The position numbers and the translations under genes are program-made. 64,000 nucleotides of DNA, taken from Schistocerca nitens (lineage: Eukaryota > Arthropoda > Insecta > Orthoptera > Acrididae). Below, in pieces: positions 21,300 to 33,768 of the stretch. The notes beneath the pieces are model-generated. The model ran no database searches. It saw only the letters and a program-made list of their open reading frames with translations, and was not told the DNA's origin. The stretch is from contig NC_064619.1 in the NCBI RefSeq assembly GCF_023898315.1, forward strand, positions 502,358,594-502,422,593, written 5' to 3'. Position 1 is the first letter of the stretch; each line of letters begins with the position of its first letter.

Positions 21300-22990
21300 C
21301 TGGAACACATCATATAAGTGATCCATCATGACTCTGATTTATCGATCCCAAAGTCCTCAGGTAATCTTAGGAGGTGACCTGTTCCTTTGTGGGTCAGTGA
21401 GTGGCACACAGCAATCTGGGACAGGCGTGCTGCTTCTCGATAGTTTAAGTACTATCTCACAGCCTTTCGGTTCACGAGGACCGATGTGTAATTAAGGAGA
21501 GTACGAAAACGTCATGGCAAGTGTTCATGGACTCCATCAACCGTTCCACTTGTTCCACAAAAGTATGGAAAGCCATCAGGAGGGTTTCTGACAAAATCAT
21601 TCATTTACCAACAACAGCAGTGCTTCAACAGAGTTCTCTCCAAACAACACCTAGAAACATCGCTGAGACGATGGCACAGCATTTTGCAGCGACTATTGCC
21701 AATGCCAGTCACGATCCAGCTTTTATCTGGGCGACTGGAGAGAGGAACAAGCTGGACTTCAGATCCGACAATTTTGAATCTTACCACTATCGTTTTCCCA
21801 TGGGGGACCTGGAATCAGCACTGTCGAACGCTCGTAATACTGCAACCTGTCACGACCAAATCTGGTACTGCATGCTTCGACATTTGCCAGCAGTGTCAAA
21901 GTAAATCCTCTTTGAATGTTTTAATGTTATATAGAAGATATGCTAGTTTCCCAACTCGTGGAGAGAGGCAATAGTGATACCTTTCCTCACACCAAGACAG
22001 GAGCACACATTACTCAGCAGTTACTAGAGCGTCTCCTTAACGAGCTCTGTCGGAAAAACCTTGGAGCGAATGGTTAACCGTCATCTGGTCTGGTTATTAG
22101 AGTCCAGGCAACTACTTATTCGTTCTCATTGTGGACCCAGTGATGTCAGTCCACAGTCGACAATCTGAGGCTGCTAGAGGCGGTTATTCAACAAGCTTTC
22201 CTGCGTAAACACCACTGATTGCGATATTATTTGATATCAGTAAGGCATACGATACTGCTTGGAGACACAGTATTTTCGCGCAACTGCATCAATGGGGATA
22301 TCGTCGCCATCTCCCCACATTCATACGGTCCATCTTGTCTAAGCTTCGTTTTTAGGTTTCGAGAATGGTAAAAACCTCTACAAAAAAACCTCAATCATAA
22401 GGTATGCTGCATGCCGATGAGATGCATGTCATAGCGTTTTGAGCAGGAAAATGGTGTTCCTCAGAGCAGTATTTTAAGTGTTACTCTGTTTGCCATAATC
22501 ATAAACAGTATCATGTCTACACTGAGGATTCCTGCACAGTGCTCCTTATTTGCGAACGATTTTGCCGTTTTCTGTTCCTCTTCCAGGATTGCAAAGACGA
22601 GTTTTCAGTTTTCTGCAAATAAGTGTACATGCATTGTAATCGCTCTCGTCATATTTTTCTTTCCTTGCATATGGAGTGAACGCAAGTTACATTTTAAAGA
22701 TCAGTGATGTTTCTGGGCCTCATTTTTTATTCCAGACTGTCACTGGTGCTATATCTGATGATGAAAGCCATAACCTTGAAGACACTGATTATCATAATGT
22801 GTCTTAGCCACACGTCTTGCGGAGGGAACAGGGCATATCTCTGCATTTTTATAGGGTTTTCATGCGTTCGTGGCTGGACGGTGGATGCTTAGTGTATGGA
22901 TCAGCGAGATCCTCTTATCTGAAGGTCACTGACGTCATCCAACATGGGGGTATTAGGCTGCCCACAGGTGCACATAGGGCAAGCCCAATA
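21300..22990 (+). pseudogene. LINE reverse transcriptase remnant, copy 2
   Basis: RT in broken frames: SALSNARNTATCHDQIWYCM near 21818 (fingers), RRVSDKIIHL upstream, DISKAYDTAW-like sequence near 22233 (first catalytic Asp), EQENGVPQ-like near 22440, CSLFANDFAVF near 22539 (YADD-type motif, D to N at the first position), then HGGIRLPTGAHRASPIPSL near 22945 of the thumb. A foreign 69-bp piece lies at 22360-22428. No functional product. Confidence 0.75.
22360..22428 (+). repeat. LINE 5'-UTR-like fragment embedded in the RT region
   Basis: These 69 bases match 26280-26348, the 5' region of I-like copy 3, at 67 positions (cgagaatggtaaaaacctct ... gatgagatgcatg). On its left the RT sequence reads KLRF; on its right RFEQENG. 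The chunk therefore replaces a short piece of RT coding sequence. Confidence 0.85.
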
Positions 22991-23269
22991 CCTAGTCTCC
23001 GTGCTGCGGTTGGTAAACCGCACTTACAAACCGACAGCAACTCCTCGTGTTTCATCAGGCAGGTAGGTTTGTCACATATTCGAATTCACATGCACACCAT
23101 ACTTTAGCTCATCCACCTCTGGAATGCCTTTTCTCCAATCGCCCACAAGCAACAAGGCCGTTCGTGATATGCGCATGGCGTGCTCAGCGTTGAGCAAGTA
23201 CAACCCCAAATCCAGGACTTTAATCGTCTGCCACATTAGTTAGTACAGAGGCCCAGAGTAATTTTAGAT

Positions 23270-23700
23270 TTAGTGCAGTACAGGAGAGGTTGCACTTCTG
23301 CATGTATTTTTAAGCCATTATTTACGGACATTTCTATAGAGCACCCAACTTTACAGTGTCAACATGGGGACCCCACTGTTTGCTCTGTTTTCCCTGATTG
23401 TGTGGTCCTCAATGTCCGCCAGCGTCTTGGACGCGCAATTACATGCGATCTTGTAGGCCCTGGAGACACGATATCGGTACTCAATTCGTTGTCTGTTCCG
23501 ATTCTCCAAACGCCCTTCACTCTCTACAACGGTTGTACCCAGCATATGAAGTAGTCCAGAATAGCCAGGATGGCTTCTTCCAACTACAACGGCTGGGAAA
23601 GGAAGTGTCTTTCTTCAATGTGCTAGGGCACATGAGTATATCGGGAAATGAAAGGGCGGATTTGTAGCCAAGGAGGCATGTCGCTAACCTCTGTCATTTC
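23270..23700 (+). pseudogene. LINE RNase H domain remnant, copy 2
   Basis: FTDISIEHPTLQCQ near 23327 (TDGS motif with G to I), VVCSDSPNALHSLQRLYPAY near 23488 (SDSxxAL motif with catalytic Asp), VSFFNVLGHMSISGNERADL near 23608 (the WVPGHxGIxGNExAD motif, W and P lost). A frameshift separates the first two blocks. The TAG at 23665 follows ERADL directly. Confidence 0.8.
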
Positions 23701-24380
23701 AGTGGGCCATCCCCCTGCACGCTACCATCTGGCTATTGAAATACAGAGTCATGCGAGAACGGGAAGATGAGTGACTGGAAGTGGCAGACAATAAGCTCCG
23801 TCTAACAAAGCCCACAACGAGGTCGTTCCATCCACGTCCATCAGACGAGATCTCCTTAATCGTCTTGACATAGGCCAGCGTCCTATGACGCATGTCTCCT
23901 GGCTTCGACAAGAGGACCCTGAACTGTGTGGCGCTCGTGGCGTACACATAACTATGAGTCACGTTTTACTAGGCTTTGTTTTATTCTAGGACTACAGGAT
24001 AGCGTCAGAATTTCCGACAGTTCTGTCCTCTATTTTACGTGACTTTCCAACGAATGTGAGTGGGGTTTTGAAGTTTTGTGATTTGTCCAACATTCTCCGA
24101 AAGATTTTAGGGAAATATCCTTATTGTGTTGCCAGCGTGAATGGTTCACCAACGTTTTTAGTAAGTGGTAAGCTGGTGTCATTTGTCTGTGCCAATGTTT
24201 TAGCTCCTCTACCATATTACTTGCGTTTCAATCGCTGGGTTCGCAGCTCTCACCCTTCCTCGTTGTCTTGAGGCGTGTGGGATTGAGTGATCGAGTGAGT
24301 TAATGCGATTGCGATGGGAGTGCATTTTACCCACATTCAGTACTGATAGCCTTGGCGTGGAGCACCTAGAAAGTCACAAT

Positions 24381-24395
24381 ACACACACACACACG

Positions 24396-24468
<73 letters not shown>

Positions 24469-24476
24469 ATACACAC
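24381..24476. repeat. (AC)n microsatellite
   Basis: Nearly pure ac repeat with a gctc interruption near 24395. It probably sits at or close to the 3' end of I-like copy 2. Any open frame across it is an artefact of the repeat. Confidence 0.95.
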
Positions 24477-24999
24477 GTGCATAACCGCATTAAAATCTTT
24501 CTTGCAAAGTGTCATATCGTTTTCGGTGTAATTTATGTTACTACCATCAGTAAAAAGACAGTCAAGTTTCTCCAATCATAACCACAAACCAAAGAATTCG
24601 TCATTTGATGCCATCTTCTTGCCTAAAAGCTGAGTGATGCTTAGGAGTTTGGAGGATGCCATGTTGACACTTTCCACCACTACAGATTGCTGTTTAGTTG
24701 CGGCTAACAGGGCTTGTTATATATTTTAAAAATCCTAGATGGTAACAGTTCTGATCACACACCCATGGCGTCACCTACGGTTATGTCCCCTAGATTTAGA
24801 AGGTTGCTATGTCCAACACTTGTGTATGTTGTAGTACCCTGCAATATTTGGTTTATGCGAAACTGTGCCCGAGATTATGAGGTGTGGGATCACTGTAACG
24901 TGAAGAAAATCCGATGTAAGACAGACTAAATATAGTCAGTGTGTTGTTATTGTATATATAACACGTCATTATCTGGATGTTCGATAAGTGATGTAGTGA
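24477..24999. other. No gene seen
   Basis: AT-rich spacer without recognisable coding or repeat structure. Confidence 0.4.
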
Positions 25000-25480
25000 G
25001 GAATAATTGCAGAATCTACTGAGTGGGGTGAACAGTCATCTGTGCATGGAATATGATTTGAAAGTAAATGAAAGAAAGAAGAAAGTTAGGGACCAATTGT
25101 TCTGAAATTATTCTACCACGTAGTAGACGAAAGGGAAGTAAAGCATGATGGAGGAATTGAGGAGGAAGTTAGAAGACCTCAACAGGTAAAGTGAGTATTC
25201 CTCGCCAAGAGAAGTCTACTAGAATAAAAATTATACCTTAATTTAAGAAAAAAATTATAACCTATGTATAGCGCAACTACATTGTATGCAAGAAAATCTT
25301 GGGCTGTGGGAAAACTGCAAAAAAAGATTATCAAAGCGCTTGGGAAGCTCTCTTGCAAATGGACGCCGAGAACAAAGTCGACTGATATGACAGGGAATGA
25401 GAAGGTTTTCAGTTGAATCGGTGAGGATACGTATAAATGGAAATTATTAACTAGAAGAAGCTATAGAATGGTAAACGTGT
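25000..25480 (+). pseudogene. RTE-like LINE fragment, strongly decayed
   Basis: Broken frames give MEYDLKVNERKKK near 25045 and LARRSLLE-like, YGSETW-like (here ARKSWAVGKLQKKI) and LLTRRSYRMV-like sequence near 25290-25460. These follow the order of the 3.4-4.1 kb RTE-like C-terminal fragment. No frame is open for more than about 30 codons. Assignment rests on order and spacing. Confidence 0.5.
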
Positions 25481-26097
25481 GGTACTACAGGAATAAAAAC
25501 TTGCACGCTACTAGTGCATGTATGTCAAATTGACAGATTAGCTCAGGCCAGATGAAAGAGGTATAATTTCATGCAGACAGGGAAAATTAATGAAAAAAGT
25601 GGAAAGATGTGTTTCAATGCACTGTAGAAAAAAGCAGAGGAATAACAATAAAGTGAATGTTATTTTCCAGACTCTAGATATCTCTTCCCTGCTCCTGTCA
25701 CTTGTAATTCGGTAGAAATTATGTGTACAGTGATTACTTTCGATACAGATAAACTTCAGCATATCTTGATCTGACAAGTCGATTATTTCCCTTCTGCTCA
25801 AACTGGTAAGAACGTCTAAATGTAGCTACTTGCTTTGTGCTAGCTTGCTGTGGTTTGCAACTAAATTAAATTCTAACGCTTTTGGGTTAGTATAATTATT
25901 ATCAGCAAATAAACAGTTCACACATCGGCTGGTACTGATAGTTACTTTCACAGCATCAAAGTTAAAGCAAAGTGTTTAAAGGGTGCTCACCAACGAAACG
26001 TATTAGTCGCCATATCGTAGAAGGACTGTCACGTGCTGTCTAAATCCGAATTTATGCCCCTCCCCACAACTTAGATTCATCATCACTGTCTTTTCAC
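25481..26097. other. No gene seen
   Basis: AT-rich spacer up to the start of I-like copy 3. Confidence 0.4.
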
Positions 26098-26659
26098 CCT
26101 CAGGAGCTCTACAATCGTTTGCTGGATACGAGCTTGGCGACCCTGGGATTCCTGGGCTGGGAGTGGTCAGTCCCCTGTCACAGTAAGCTCTGGTCATTCT
26201 TCAGTGATCACCGTGTGGCGTGGTGGTGCAACGTTGTGTGTAAGGGGGAACGGGCATATTGGCTTGACCACCTAATTCGCGAGAATGGTAAAAACCTCTA
26301 CAATAAAACCTCAATCTTAAGGTATGCTGCATGCCGATGAGATGCATGGCTATTGCGTTTGAACAGTCGGTACTGGGCGACCTCTAGGGAATCTGCCGTG
26401 CCTCAGTTGTGCCAGGACTACTCAGGCAAGTGGGTCTCTGTCTGGGCAGACTGTTTGTTGTTCTCGCAGCTCTTGGAATCACTATGGCATCCACAACTTC
26501 TTATACAGTTGCATCCAACAGTTTGGGTGGTCTGTTGGGTAGTACTCACAGACATCCTTCAAAGCGAGCGCGGGAGGATAGCAATTCTGAGCAGTTCCTT
26601 TAACGTTCTGGCACTGTATCGTATCTGGGCGCGCCCAGCGTGTCAAACTGTGTGTCGTG

Positions 26660-28714
26660 TGATCAGAAGAGAAGCTGGTACATTTGAGAAGGTATCGCCC
26701 TTCCGTATCCAGAGAAGCCTTAGTGGTTTGGCTGCAACTCTCAAATCGGTCAGATGTTTGCGTAATGAAACTGTTGCTATTTCCCTGCAAACTCCAGCGG
26801 TGACCACTGTTTTCATTTCTGCTCTTGCTGTCTCGATGCAAACTTAGATTATGACCACCGCATCCGCTCCTGCTGCTGATGCTACTTTGGTATGAAAAGT
26901 GCTGCACACTGGCTTGACAGAGTCAATCTCGGTATCGTCGAATCTGAAGGAGAAGATTAAGATTAAGTGTTCTATCAAGAAGGCAGAATAGAAGTAGGTG
27001 GCTAGTCAGATCCAGGATCCTTCAGAGGATGACGAGACAGCCATGGACTTGGAACTCTGCTTTGGTGAACCCTTGAGTCCGTTCAGTTCTCCTTCTGAAG
27101 TGGGTTCTCCTACATACACAGCAGCAAGAGGAAAACATAAACCTCCCAGACAAATGGCTCCTGTGCTTCAATGGAACATGAACAGGTAGAGAACACATAT
27201 GGAGGAGCCAAAACTGTTGGCAAACGGGAAAACACTCTTTCTGTGTCTACAGGAAACACATTTTAAACGTGACACCACTATGCTCAGGAGATACAGCCCT
27301 CATCAAAACGATGATCTCAGTGGTGTAGTGCTAAAGGTGGAATGACTGTCTTTGTGAATGACGCGTACCACTGCACTTTTGTCTGCCGCAGAACAACTAT
27401 TCAGGCACTTGCTGTCACGGTTTATATTCCATTTGCTTTTATCATCTGTTGTGTATCTTCCGCCCAACGAAATATGGATAGAGTGGGTTTTTCTGACCTG
27501 ATTTCACAACTCCACCCAGCCTTCCTACTTGTAGGAGATGTCACTGTACACAATTGGCTACGGGAATCTCCATCAGTGTGCCCCAGGGGTCGGGTTGTCA
27601 AGACCTTTACCGTGTGAAAGTAGTTATGCCTCCTTAGCGCTGTTGGTAACAGATACTTAAGCACTGCCATGGGATCATTCTTGGCCACAGACCATATTTG
27701 CTGCTCACCTGCCCTTGTCGATGTTGCTTACTTTTAAGAGGTCGCCGACTTGCATTCCAGTGACCATTTCCACATCTGGATCCACCTCTAACATATAGCT
27801 GTCCCTGAAAGGAATCCACCATGGTGGAGGCTTAGCAAAGCGAAATGGGCACTGTACAGTCAATTAGATGTTTTTGAACGTCGAGATAGTGTCCAGGACT
27901 GAGTGGATCACATTACTAATGTGATCCACCATACCCCGCTGATGTGTCTGTCTCCAAGTCTTCAGAACAACTTCGAAGAGACATATCCCCTGGTGGAACG
28001 ATGAGTGTCACCCCACCATCAGGGGGTGACGGTTTAAACGTCAATCTTTTGCTATGAAACTCGTAGCCCTCCGAATCTCAAGGGCAAAGGCAAGATGAAC
28101 AGTCAGGGATAACATTAGAGGTCTTTTCAACTATATATGGACTCGATAAATCTTTCCACTAGCTCTTTGAAGGTATGTGGACCATACGGAGGCTATCTGG
28201 CAAAAATGCAAGACGACCTGTAACTGCTGTGCTACGGCAAAGGTGTCTGCAATTTAACCTGGGGACAATGCGAATGCCATGGGTCATTACTTTGGTTTGA
28301 TCACTGCCACTGCAAACCAAAATCGAGCTCTCCACCACTGTTTGGCATTAGTTGAGAGGGGTGGTTGAAATTTTAATTCTAGCAACAGCGAGAATAACAG
28401 CTGGCGAGTATAACAATTGCCCTTTTTCCATGTGGGATCTTGAGTGTTCCCTGTCTCAGGTCAAGGAGACTGCCCTGGGTAGGGATCGAATCCCGAACAT
28501 CATGTTACAGTACTTTTACCAAGATGCAGTGGCAATACTCTTGTCCATTTTTAATACAGTTTTGTTGACTTGGGACTTTCCTGACCCATGGAGAGAAGTG
28601 ATTTTAGTGCCCCCCCTCCCTGAAACCATGGAAGGGCCCCATGTTTCCCAGTAGTTACCATAGTGTGGCCCTCACTAGCTGCATGGGAAAATATACAACG
28701 CATCATAGACAGCC
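26660..28714 (+). pseudogene. LINE ORF1/EN/RT 5' remnant, copy 3
   Basis: SPFRIQRSLSGLAATLKSVR near 26695 is the ORF1 N-terminal block; most of ORF1, including the zinc knuckles, is deleted compared with copy 2. The open frame 26998-27189 ends APVLQWNMNR, the EN start. LCLQETHFK lies near 27245 and STQPSYL near 27515. RT fingers are in the open frame 28352-28654 (WDLECSLSQVKETALGRDRI, then DPWREVILVPPLP), followed by SYHSVALTSCMGK at 28650-28690. The RTE-like LINE interrupts it at 28714. Confidence 0.75.
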
Positions 28715-28950
28715 TCCCCTCCCCCCCCCCCCTCCCCATGAACCATGGACCTTGCCGTTGGTGGGGAGGCTTGCGTGCCTCAGCGATACAGATAGCCGTA
28801 CCGTAGGTACAACAACAACGGAGGGGTATCTGTTCAGAGGCCAGACAAACGTGTGGTTCTTGAAGAGGGGCAGCAGCCTTTTCAGTAGTTGCAAGGGCAA
28901 CAGTCTGGATGATTGACTGATCTGGCCTTGTAACAATAACCAAAACGGCC

Positions 28951-29580
28951 TTGCTGTGCTGGTACTGCGAACGGCTGAAAGCAAGGGGAAACTACGGCCG
29001 TAATTTTTCCCGAGGGCATGCAGCTTTACTGTATGATTACATGATGATGATGTCCTCTTGGGTAAAATATTCCGGAGGTAAAATAGTCCCCCATTCGGAT
29101 TTCCGGGCGGGGACTACTCAAGAGGATCCCGTTATCAGGAGAAAGAACACTGGCGTTCTACGGATCGGAGCGTGGAATGTCAGGTCCCTTAATCGGGCAG
29201 GTAGGTTAGAAAATTTGAAAAGGGAAATGAATAGGTTGAAGTTAGATATAGTGGGAATTAGTGAAGTTCGGTGGCAGGAGGAACAAGACTTCTGGTCAGG
29301 TGACTACAGGGTTATAAACACAAAGTCAAATAGGGGTAATGCAGGAGTAGGTTTAATAATGAATAGGAAAATAGGAACGCGGGTAAGCTACTACAAACAG
29401 CTTAGTGAACGCATTATTGTGGCCAAGATAGATACGAAGCCCACACCTACTACAGTAGTACAAGTTTATATGCCAACTAGCTCTGCAGATGACGAAGCAA
29501 TTGAAGAAATGTATGATGAAATAAAAGAAATTATTCAGATAGTGAAGGGAGACGAAAATTTAATAGTTATGGGTGACTGG
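28951..29580 (+). pseudogene. RTE-like endonuclease N-terminal part (copy C, cut by the LTR element)
   Basis: The open frame runs from 28951; the likely start is one of the ATG codons at 29041-29050 (MMMSSWVKYSGGKIVPHSD). It contains GAWNVRSLNRAGRLENLKRE, LDIVGISEVRWQEEQDFWSG, VVQVYMPTSSADDEAIEEMY and VMGDW (29565-29580), and then runs into the LTR, ending at a stop at 29608. The catalytic SDH block is on the other side of the LTR element at about 37350. Confidence 0.88.
29454..29580 (+). repeat. 127-bp direct duplication flanking the LTR element (left copy)
   Basis: This RTE segment (agtagtacaag ... gggtgactgg) is repeated at 36956-37082 with one mismatch (gaagcaatt versus gaagaaatt). The two copies abut the outer edges of the Gypsy-like element. 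Normal LTR integration duplicates only about 4-6 bp. Confidence 0.95.
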
Positions 29581-30212
29581 GCACTCGAGCACAGACAATA
29601 TTTAATTTAGTTAACTTAGATTATATGTATCGATTTTTTAAGACAAGAGAATGCAAAAAAAAAAAAAGCAATTAACACCGCTCTCTTGTCACAGCCGGTA
29701 GGCATTAACACTCTCATGTTATTCGTTATCCTAGAAGGACTTAATATTTTGTGCGGCTCCACAGTTAGCCATATTGATATTTATTAGCAGAAAAGAGGCG
29801 CAGCATTAATAAGTCGCTCTCATTTGTGAATGATCTGCCATTATCTATCTAGAATTTTACGTAAGTGTAATTTATATCGTAATGTATGTGTTGAAATGAA
29901 TATATGTTTATTTAATCGTATGCTTTTCTTTGTTTTAGTAGTTTTAGTCACTCCATTTTCATGATTGATGGTGAGGTCAGATATCAGACTTAGTCTACAA
30001 AAAAAAATACATGATGAGCCCTGGCTACGTTCCGTACATCTTCGGACGTGCGAAGCTCGATAAATTCACGGCGTAAAATTTTAATCCCTCAATTACTTAT
30101 CCAAACAAACAATTATTATTATTACAATTAATATTATTATTACAATTATTATTATTATTATATTTTATTATTATTATATTTTATTATTATTATATTTTTT
30201 TTATTTGTTACA
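29580..30212 (+). repeat. 5' LTR of the Gypsy-like element
   Basis: Homologous to 36344-36955. The match begins at gcactcgagcacagac and ends tttgttaca (typical CA end). It differs by a longer A-run near 29655, a longer att-repeat tract (about 30112-30205) and a few substitutions, so the insertion is fairly recent. The base matching the T of the 3' LTR's TG start is G here, and the 14-16 nt between the polypurine tract and this point at the 3' end have no counterpart, so this end may be truncated. Confidence 0.9.
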
Positions 30213-30743
30213 CTGGTGACTATGTGCCAGGACTCATTATTGTATCTGTACTACAACTAATTGTTCTTTTTCATGTACATCCTGACCGGCAACAACCTAT
30301 GTGATGAGAATATTGAAGAAAACGAATAAAATCTGGAGACCATTTGGACTGGAAATGCAATCTTCGCATCAAGACGACATGTACGGTAAGACGCAGCACT
30401 CGCGCATCCACAATTGATTCCAAGCACATTTTTCATTCAAAATTATTTTTCTCAGCATTAAATTCAATATTCACTTTTCATTCAGTAATTTTTTCCAAAT
30501 TCCGCGAAATCTCATTCAGACGATTACTTTCCGATCCAACAATACGCAAGTAACATTGCACAATATGGCCGACATTGTACAAGATTCAAGCAACATGGCT
30601 AGTCACCATTAACACGTATGCTACTTTCGATCTTTAAAGTCATCTCTCAATCATTCTCAGTCATTTAAACACACACATAGGCAGTACATTTTCACACTAC
30701 GCGCTTAAACAATTTTTTTTCTTGCACACAATTTATTCACGAT

Positions 30744-31658
30744 ATGGTAAAAACTCGACACCAGTACACAATGGAACAACAATCAAGTAATGCAAACATG
30801 GATACACATACACATTCAGACACAGAAATTAATACAGACAGGCAAACGCATCAAAATAATCCGCTACAGACACACATAAACGCCGAGAGGAGGAATTCAG
30901 AACCAAACCTGAGAGACCACGTCACGTCTAATGACGCGGCGGGGGCAAGCTCATTTTGCAATCAAAATTTTGCCGCTATACTGAATTCAATTTTGGAAGG
31001 CATATCCAATATTAAGCAAGATAATGACGAAAAATTCTCACAATTAATGACAGACAATGCAGCCTTCAGGAATGACATAAAATCAGACTTCGCCACACTG
31101 ACTCAAAAGGTAGATGAAATTAATACACGTCTTTCCAAACAGGTCGACGATCTTACGGAAAAATTCGAAAATTTAGAGTTACGACAAAGCGACAATGCCA
31201 ATCACATCCATGACTTGACAAAAACCTGTGAGACTATTAATTGCAAATTAGAATCAAACACGCACGCATATGACGAAATTAATTTGAAGGTGAATACAAT
31301 AGAAACAAACGTAGCTGACATTCACAAACAGATTCACACAACAATACAGATAGAGGCTGAACCCCATTTGTCTCGCATTAATTCACAATTTAAAGAATGG
31401 ACGGCACACAAAGACGAAATTTTTGAAGAATGTATACAAAACAAATTGCCACATATTGTGCACGATTCTGAAGTGGAATACATGAACAACAATAGACAAG
31501 TAATCGACGACGATATGCAAACAAAGACAACTCAATGCCAAGCACAACAGAATAGTACACCCACTACACATTTTTACACACACAGAAGAAAATCTCGATT
31601 CGGAAATGAACACATGTACACACACGAACTTCAAACACTCAAATACACAATACACTGA
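30744..31658 (+). pseudogene. Gypsy-like Gag N-terminal part
   Basis: Open frame of 304 codons starting MVKTRHQYTMEQQSSNANMD, with ACA/CAC-rich codons. The middle (residues about 85-210) has coiled-coil-like heptads: LEGISNIKQDNDEKFSQLMT, VDEINTRLSKQVDDLTEKFE, and similar. It ends in a frame overlapping the next Gag segment by 53 bp. A single ancestral gag with a frameshift around 31606-31658 is the simplest reading; an overlapping-ORF strategy cannot be excluded. Confidence 0.7.
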
Positions 31659-32832
31659 CACGCATAGAAACAGATACCCATCACCTGAATTACAATACAA
31701 TTATTCTGATGAAGAACCATGTACACACAGGGAAGAATTCAATGATTACACGGAAAGAAACAGACGAACACGTAACAAAGAAGAAGAAAGTCTATTCAAG
31801 CACCGTAAATTCCAACCTTTTATACCAGGCAAAAACACTGTACACCCTGTCATCTTCTTAAAAGCTTTTAGGAACGCATTCCCTCGTTCGTGGAGCGACC
31901 ACAAACGCATTGCGTACGTTGTGGATTACATTCAAGGGGACGCTGCTGTCTGGGCTTACCATGAAAGCGACAGATGTGTAACATACGAGCAGTTTGAACG
32001 CGCCTTCTTGAATAAGTTTTGGTCACCCACTGTGCAGGAACGTATCCGCAAACAAGTCACTGAACCCGAACACTTCAATCCTAAAAACGGCAACCTGCGC
32101 AGATATTTCGAGAAGTACCTAAACATGACACACTTCCTTAATGAACCAGTGAAACCAAAAGATGTGATCCGATCACTGAAAGCAAGACTTCCTTTTAATA
32201 TTAAAGAGAAATTACTGTACTTACCGGACGAGGATCCTGAATATTTTTTGGAAAAGTTAGATGCTGTTGATTTACTGTATGAAGAACAAGAACCAACACA
32301 CAACTCACGCAGTAGGAATCAACATGTCTACATTGCTACATTACCAAACACGCAGCAAAATTCACAACACACAGTAAACATGCAAAACAATCACCACAAC
32401 TCACAGCTGCACACAAACAACAACTGCAACTATACACAGGAAGATAACCCGTACAAAAAACGAAGAAACGACAATTTTAATTCAAGAAGGAATAATGGAA
32501 ACAACAACGGACACAACGCCAAACAGAAACACTGGCAAAGAAACAACAACACAGATTACACAAGAAATGGAACACCTACACCACACTTTAATCGGAACAA
32601 CAACCAGTATTATGTGAGACGGTGGCAAACACAGCAACCGCCACCACAAAATCATATTCAGATGCCACAAGGGAATTTTGCGCAAACAAGTAACACAAAC
32701 CAACAAGTGACTTCAGCCAACCGAAAACAGACAGGCGATTGGCAAAGACAATATCCTAATGTAAATATTATTGAGGTAGCTAATGAAACTACAACTACAC
32801 TTGCCAATGACCAGACAAACCAGGTAAACTAG
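31606..32832 (+). pseudogene. Gypsy-like Gag capsid and C-terminal part
   Basis: Open frame of 408 codons. FIPGKNTVHPVIFLKAFRNA, RIAYVVDYIQGDAAVWAY, FERAFLNKFWSPTVQERIRK and FNPKNGNLRRYFEKYLNM form a Retrotrans_gag-type capsid domain (residues about 70-225). The C-terminal half is Asn/His/Gln-rich with Arg/Lys clusters (KKRRNDNFNSRRNNGNNNG) and has no CCHC zinc knuckle, so nucleic-acid binding may rely on the basic Asn-rich tail. It ends at TAG 32830, close to the protease frame. Confidence 0.82.
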
Positions 32833-32858
32833 AACCAGTCATTACTGAGCCCCAGGTC

Positions 32859-33768
32859 GTGACTGAGGAACATTTGGGGGGCAACTTCAATTTAGAAACA
32901 ATGTTTGAATACAAACTTGCTAGAGAAACTGTGAAACAAGAAAAATTAACATTTACACAACAAGAGTTGCCTACACTATTCTTAAGATATAATGAAAGTG
33001 GAAACTTAGCTGATGATCTGATAAATGACAACACACAATGTCACAATGTAAAGAAAAGATTTGTACTGTCTTCCACCTCAGGCATTGTAGGAGGTATACC
33101 TACTAACATAATTATTGATACAGGAGCTGCTGTCAGTGTGATTTCTCACAATTTTTATACTATGATGAAGAAAACTTCTAAGATACCAGAGTTCCCAGTT
33201 CAAAACTGTTTAATATTAACTGCATTAGGTAATAAGTCAAGTAGAGTTAATAAGCAGGTATTTGTGACTGTTAGTATGGGAAATGGAATCGTACAATGGC
33301 CTTTCCTAGTTGTCCAAAACCTTGCTGCCAATTGTATATTGGGTATTGATTTTCTTTGCGAGAAGGACTGTACTATAGACTTCTCCAAAGGCATTTGTTA
33401 TTTTAAGTATGAAGGCAGAGACATAGTTTTGAACTTGGACACTCGACTAGTAGACCATAACAAGCACTGTTCTGGCTACAAGCTACAGATTATACGTGAG
33501 ACTGACATAGATTCCACACAACAACCTGTATCACACAGTGAGGTAGTGAATGATGTACTTACACAAATTAATTCTAAGTTATCAGAATGTGATGCTATTA
33601 ATGAAGAGGAGAGATCCCAGCTTAAACATATTTTACTTAAGAATAAGGATGTTTTCACTAGTAAGCCAGGTAGGATCAACACATATATGTATACGATTGA
33701 AGTCAAGCCTCACCAAATCTATTACCACAAGTCATACAATGTACCTCTAGCTCTGCGACCTGCGGTTT
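32859..33768 (+). pseudogene. Gypsy-like Pol fragment: protease and start of RT linker
   Basis: Open pol frame, offset from gag. IIIDTGAAVSVIS near 33111 is the retropepsin active site (DTG), and ANCILGIDFLCEKDCTIDF near 33328 is the ILGxDFL block near the C-terminus. LLKNKDVFTSKPGRINTYMY, then IEVKPHQIYYHKSYNVPLAL, is the linker entering the RT N-terminus. The frame then stops at the deletion join (33768). The protease looks complete; RT is absent. Confidence 0.85.

Larger units (their letters stand above)
16410..24340 (+). mobile_element. RNase H-bearing LINE (I/Jockey-like), copy 2, split by piggyBac
   Basis: The 5' UTR-like part from about 16410 (caggagctcagcattcg onwards) matches the start of copy 3 at about 26098. 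Order: UTR, ORF1 with zinc knuckles (16.8-17.65 kb), a piggyBac-like insertion (about 17.66-20.10 kb), end of ORF1, EN (20.58 kb), RT (21.3-22.9 kb), RNase H (23.3-23.7 kb), a 3' UTR, and an (ac)n tail at 24381. All ORFs are broken. The exact 3' end is uncertain. Confidence 0.8.

Noticed and set aside
24303..24581. His/Thr- or Cys/Val-repeat open frames over the (AC)n tract
   Set aside because: Pure microsatellite translation.
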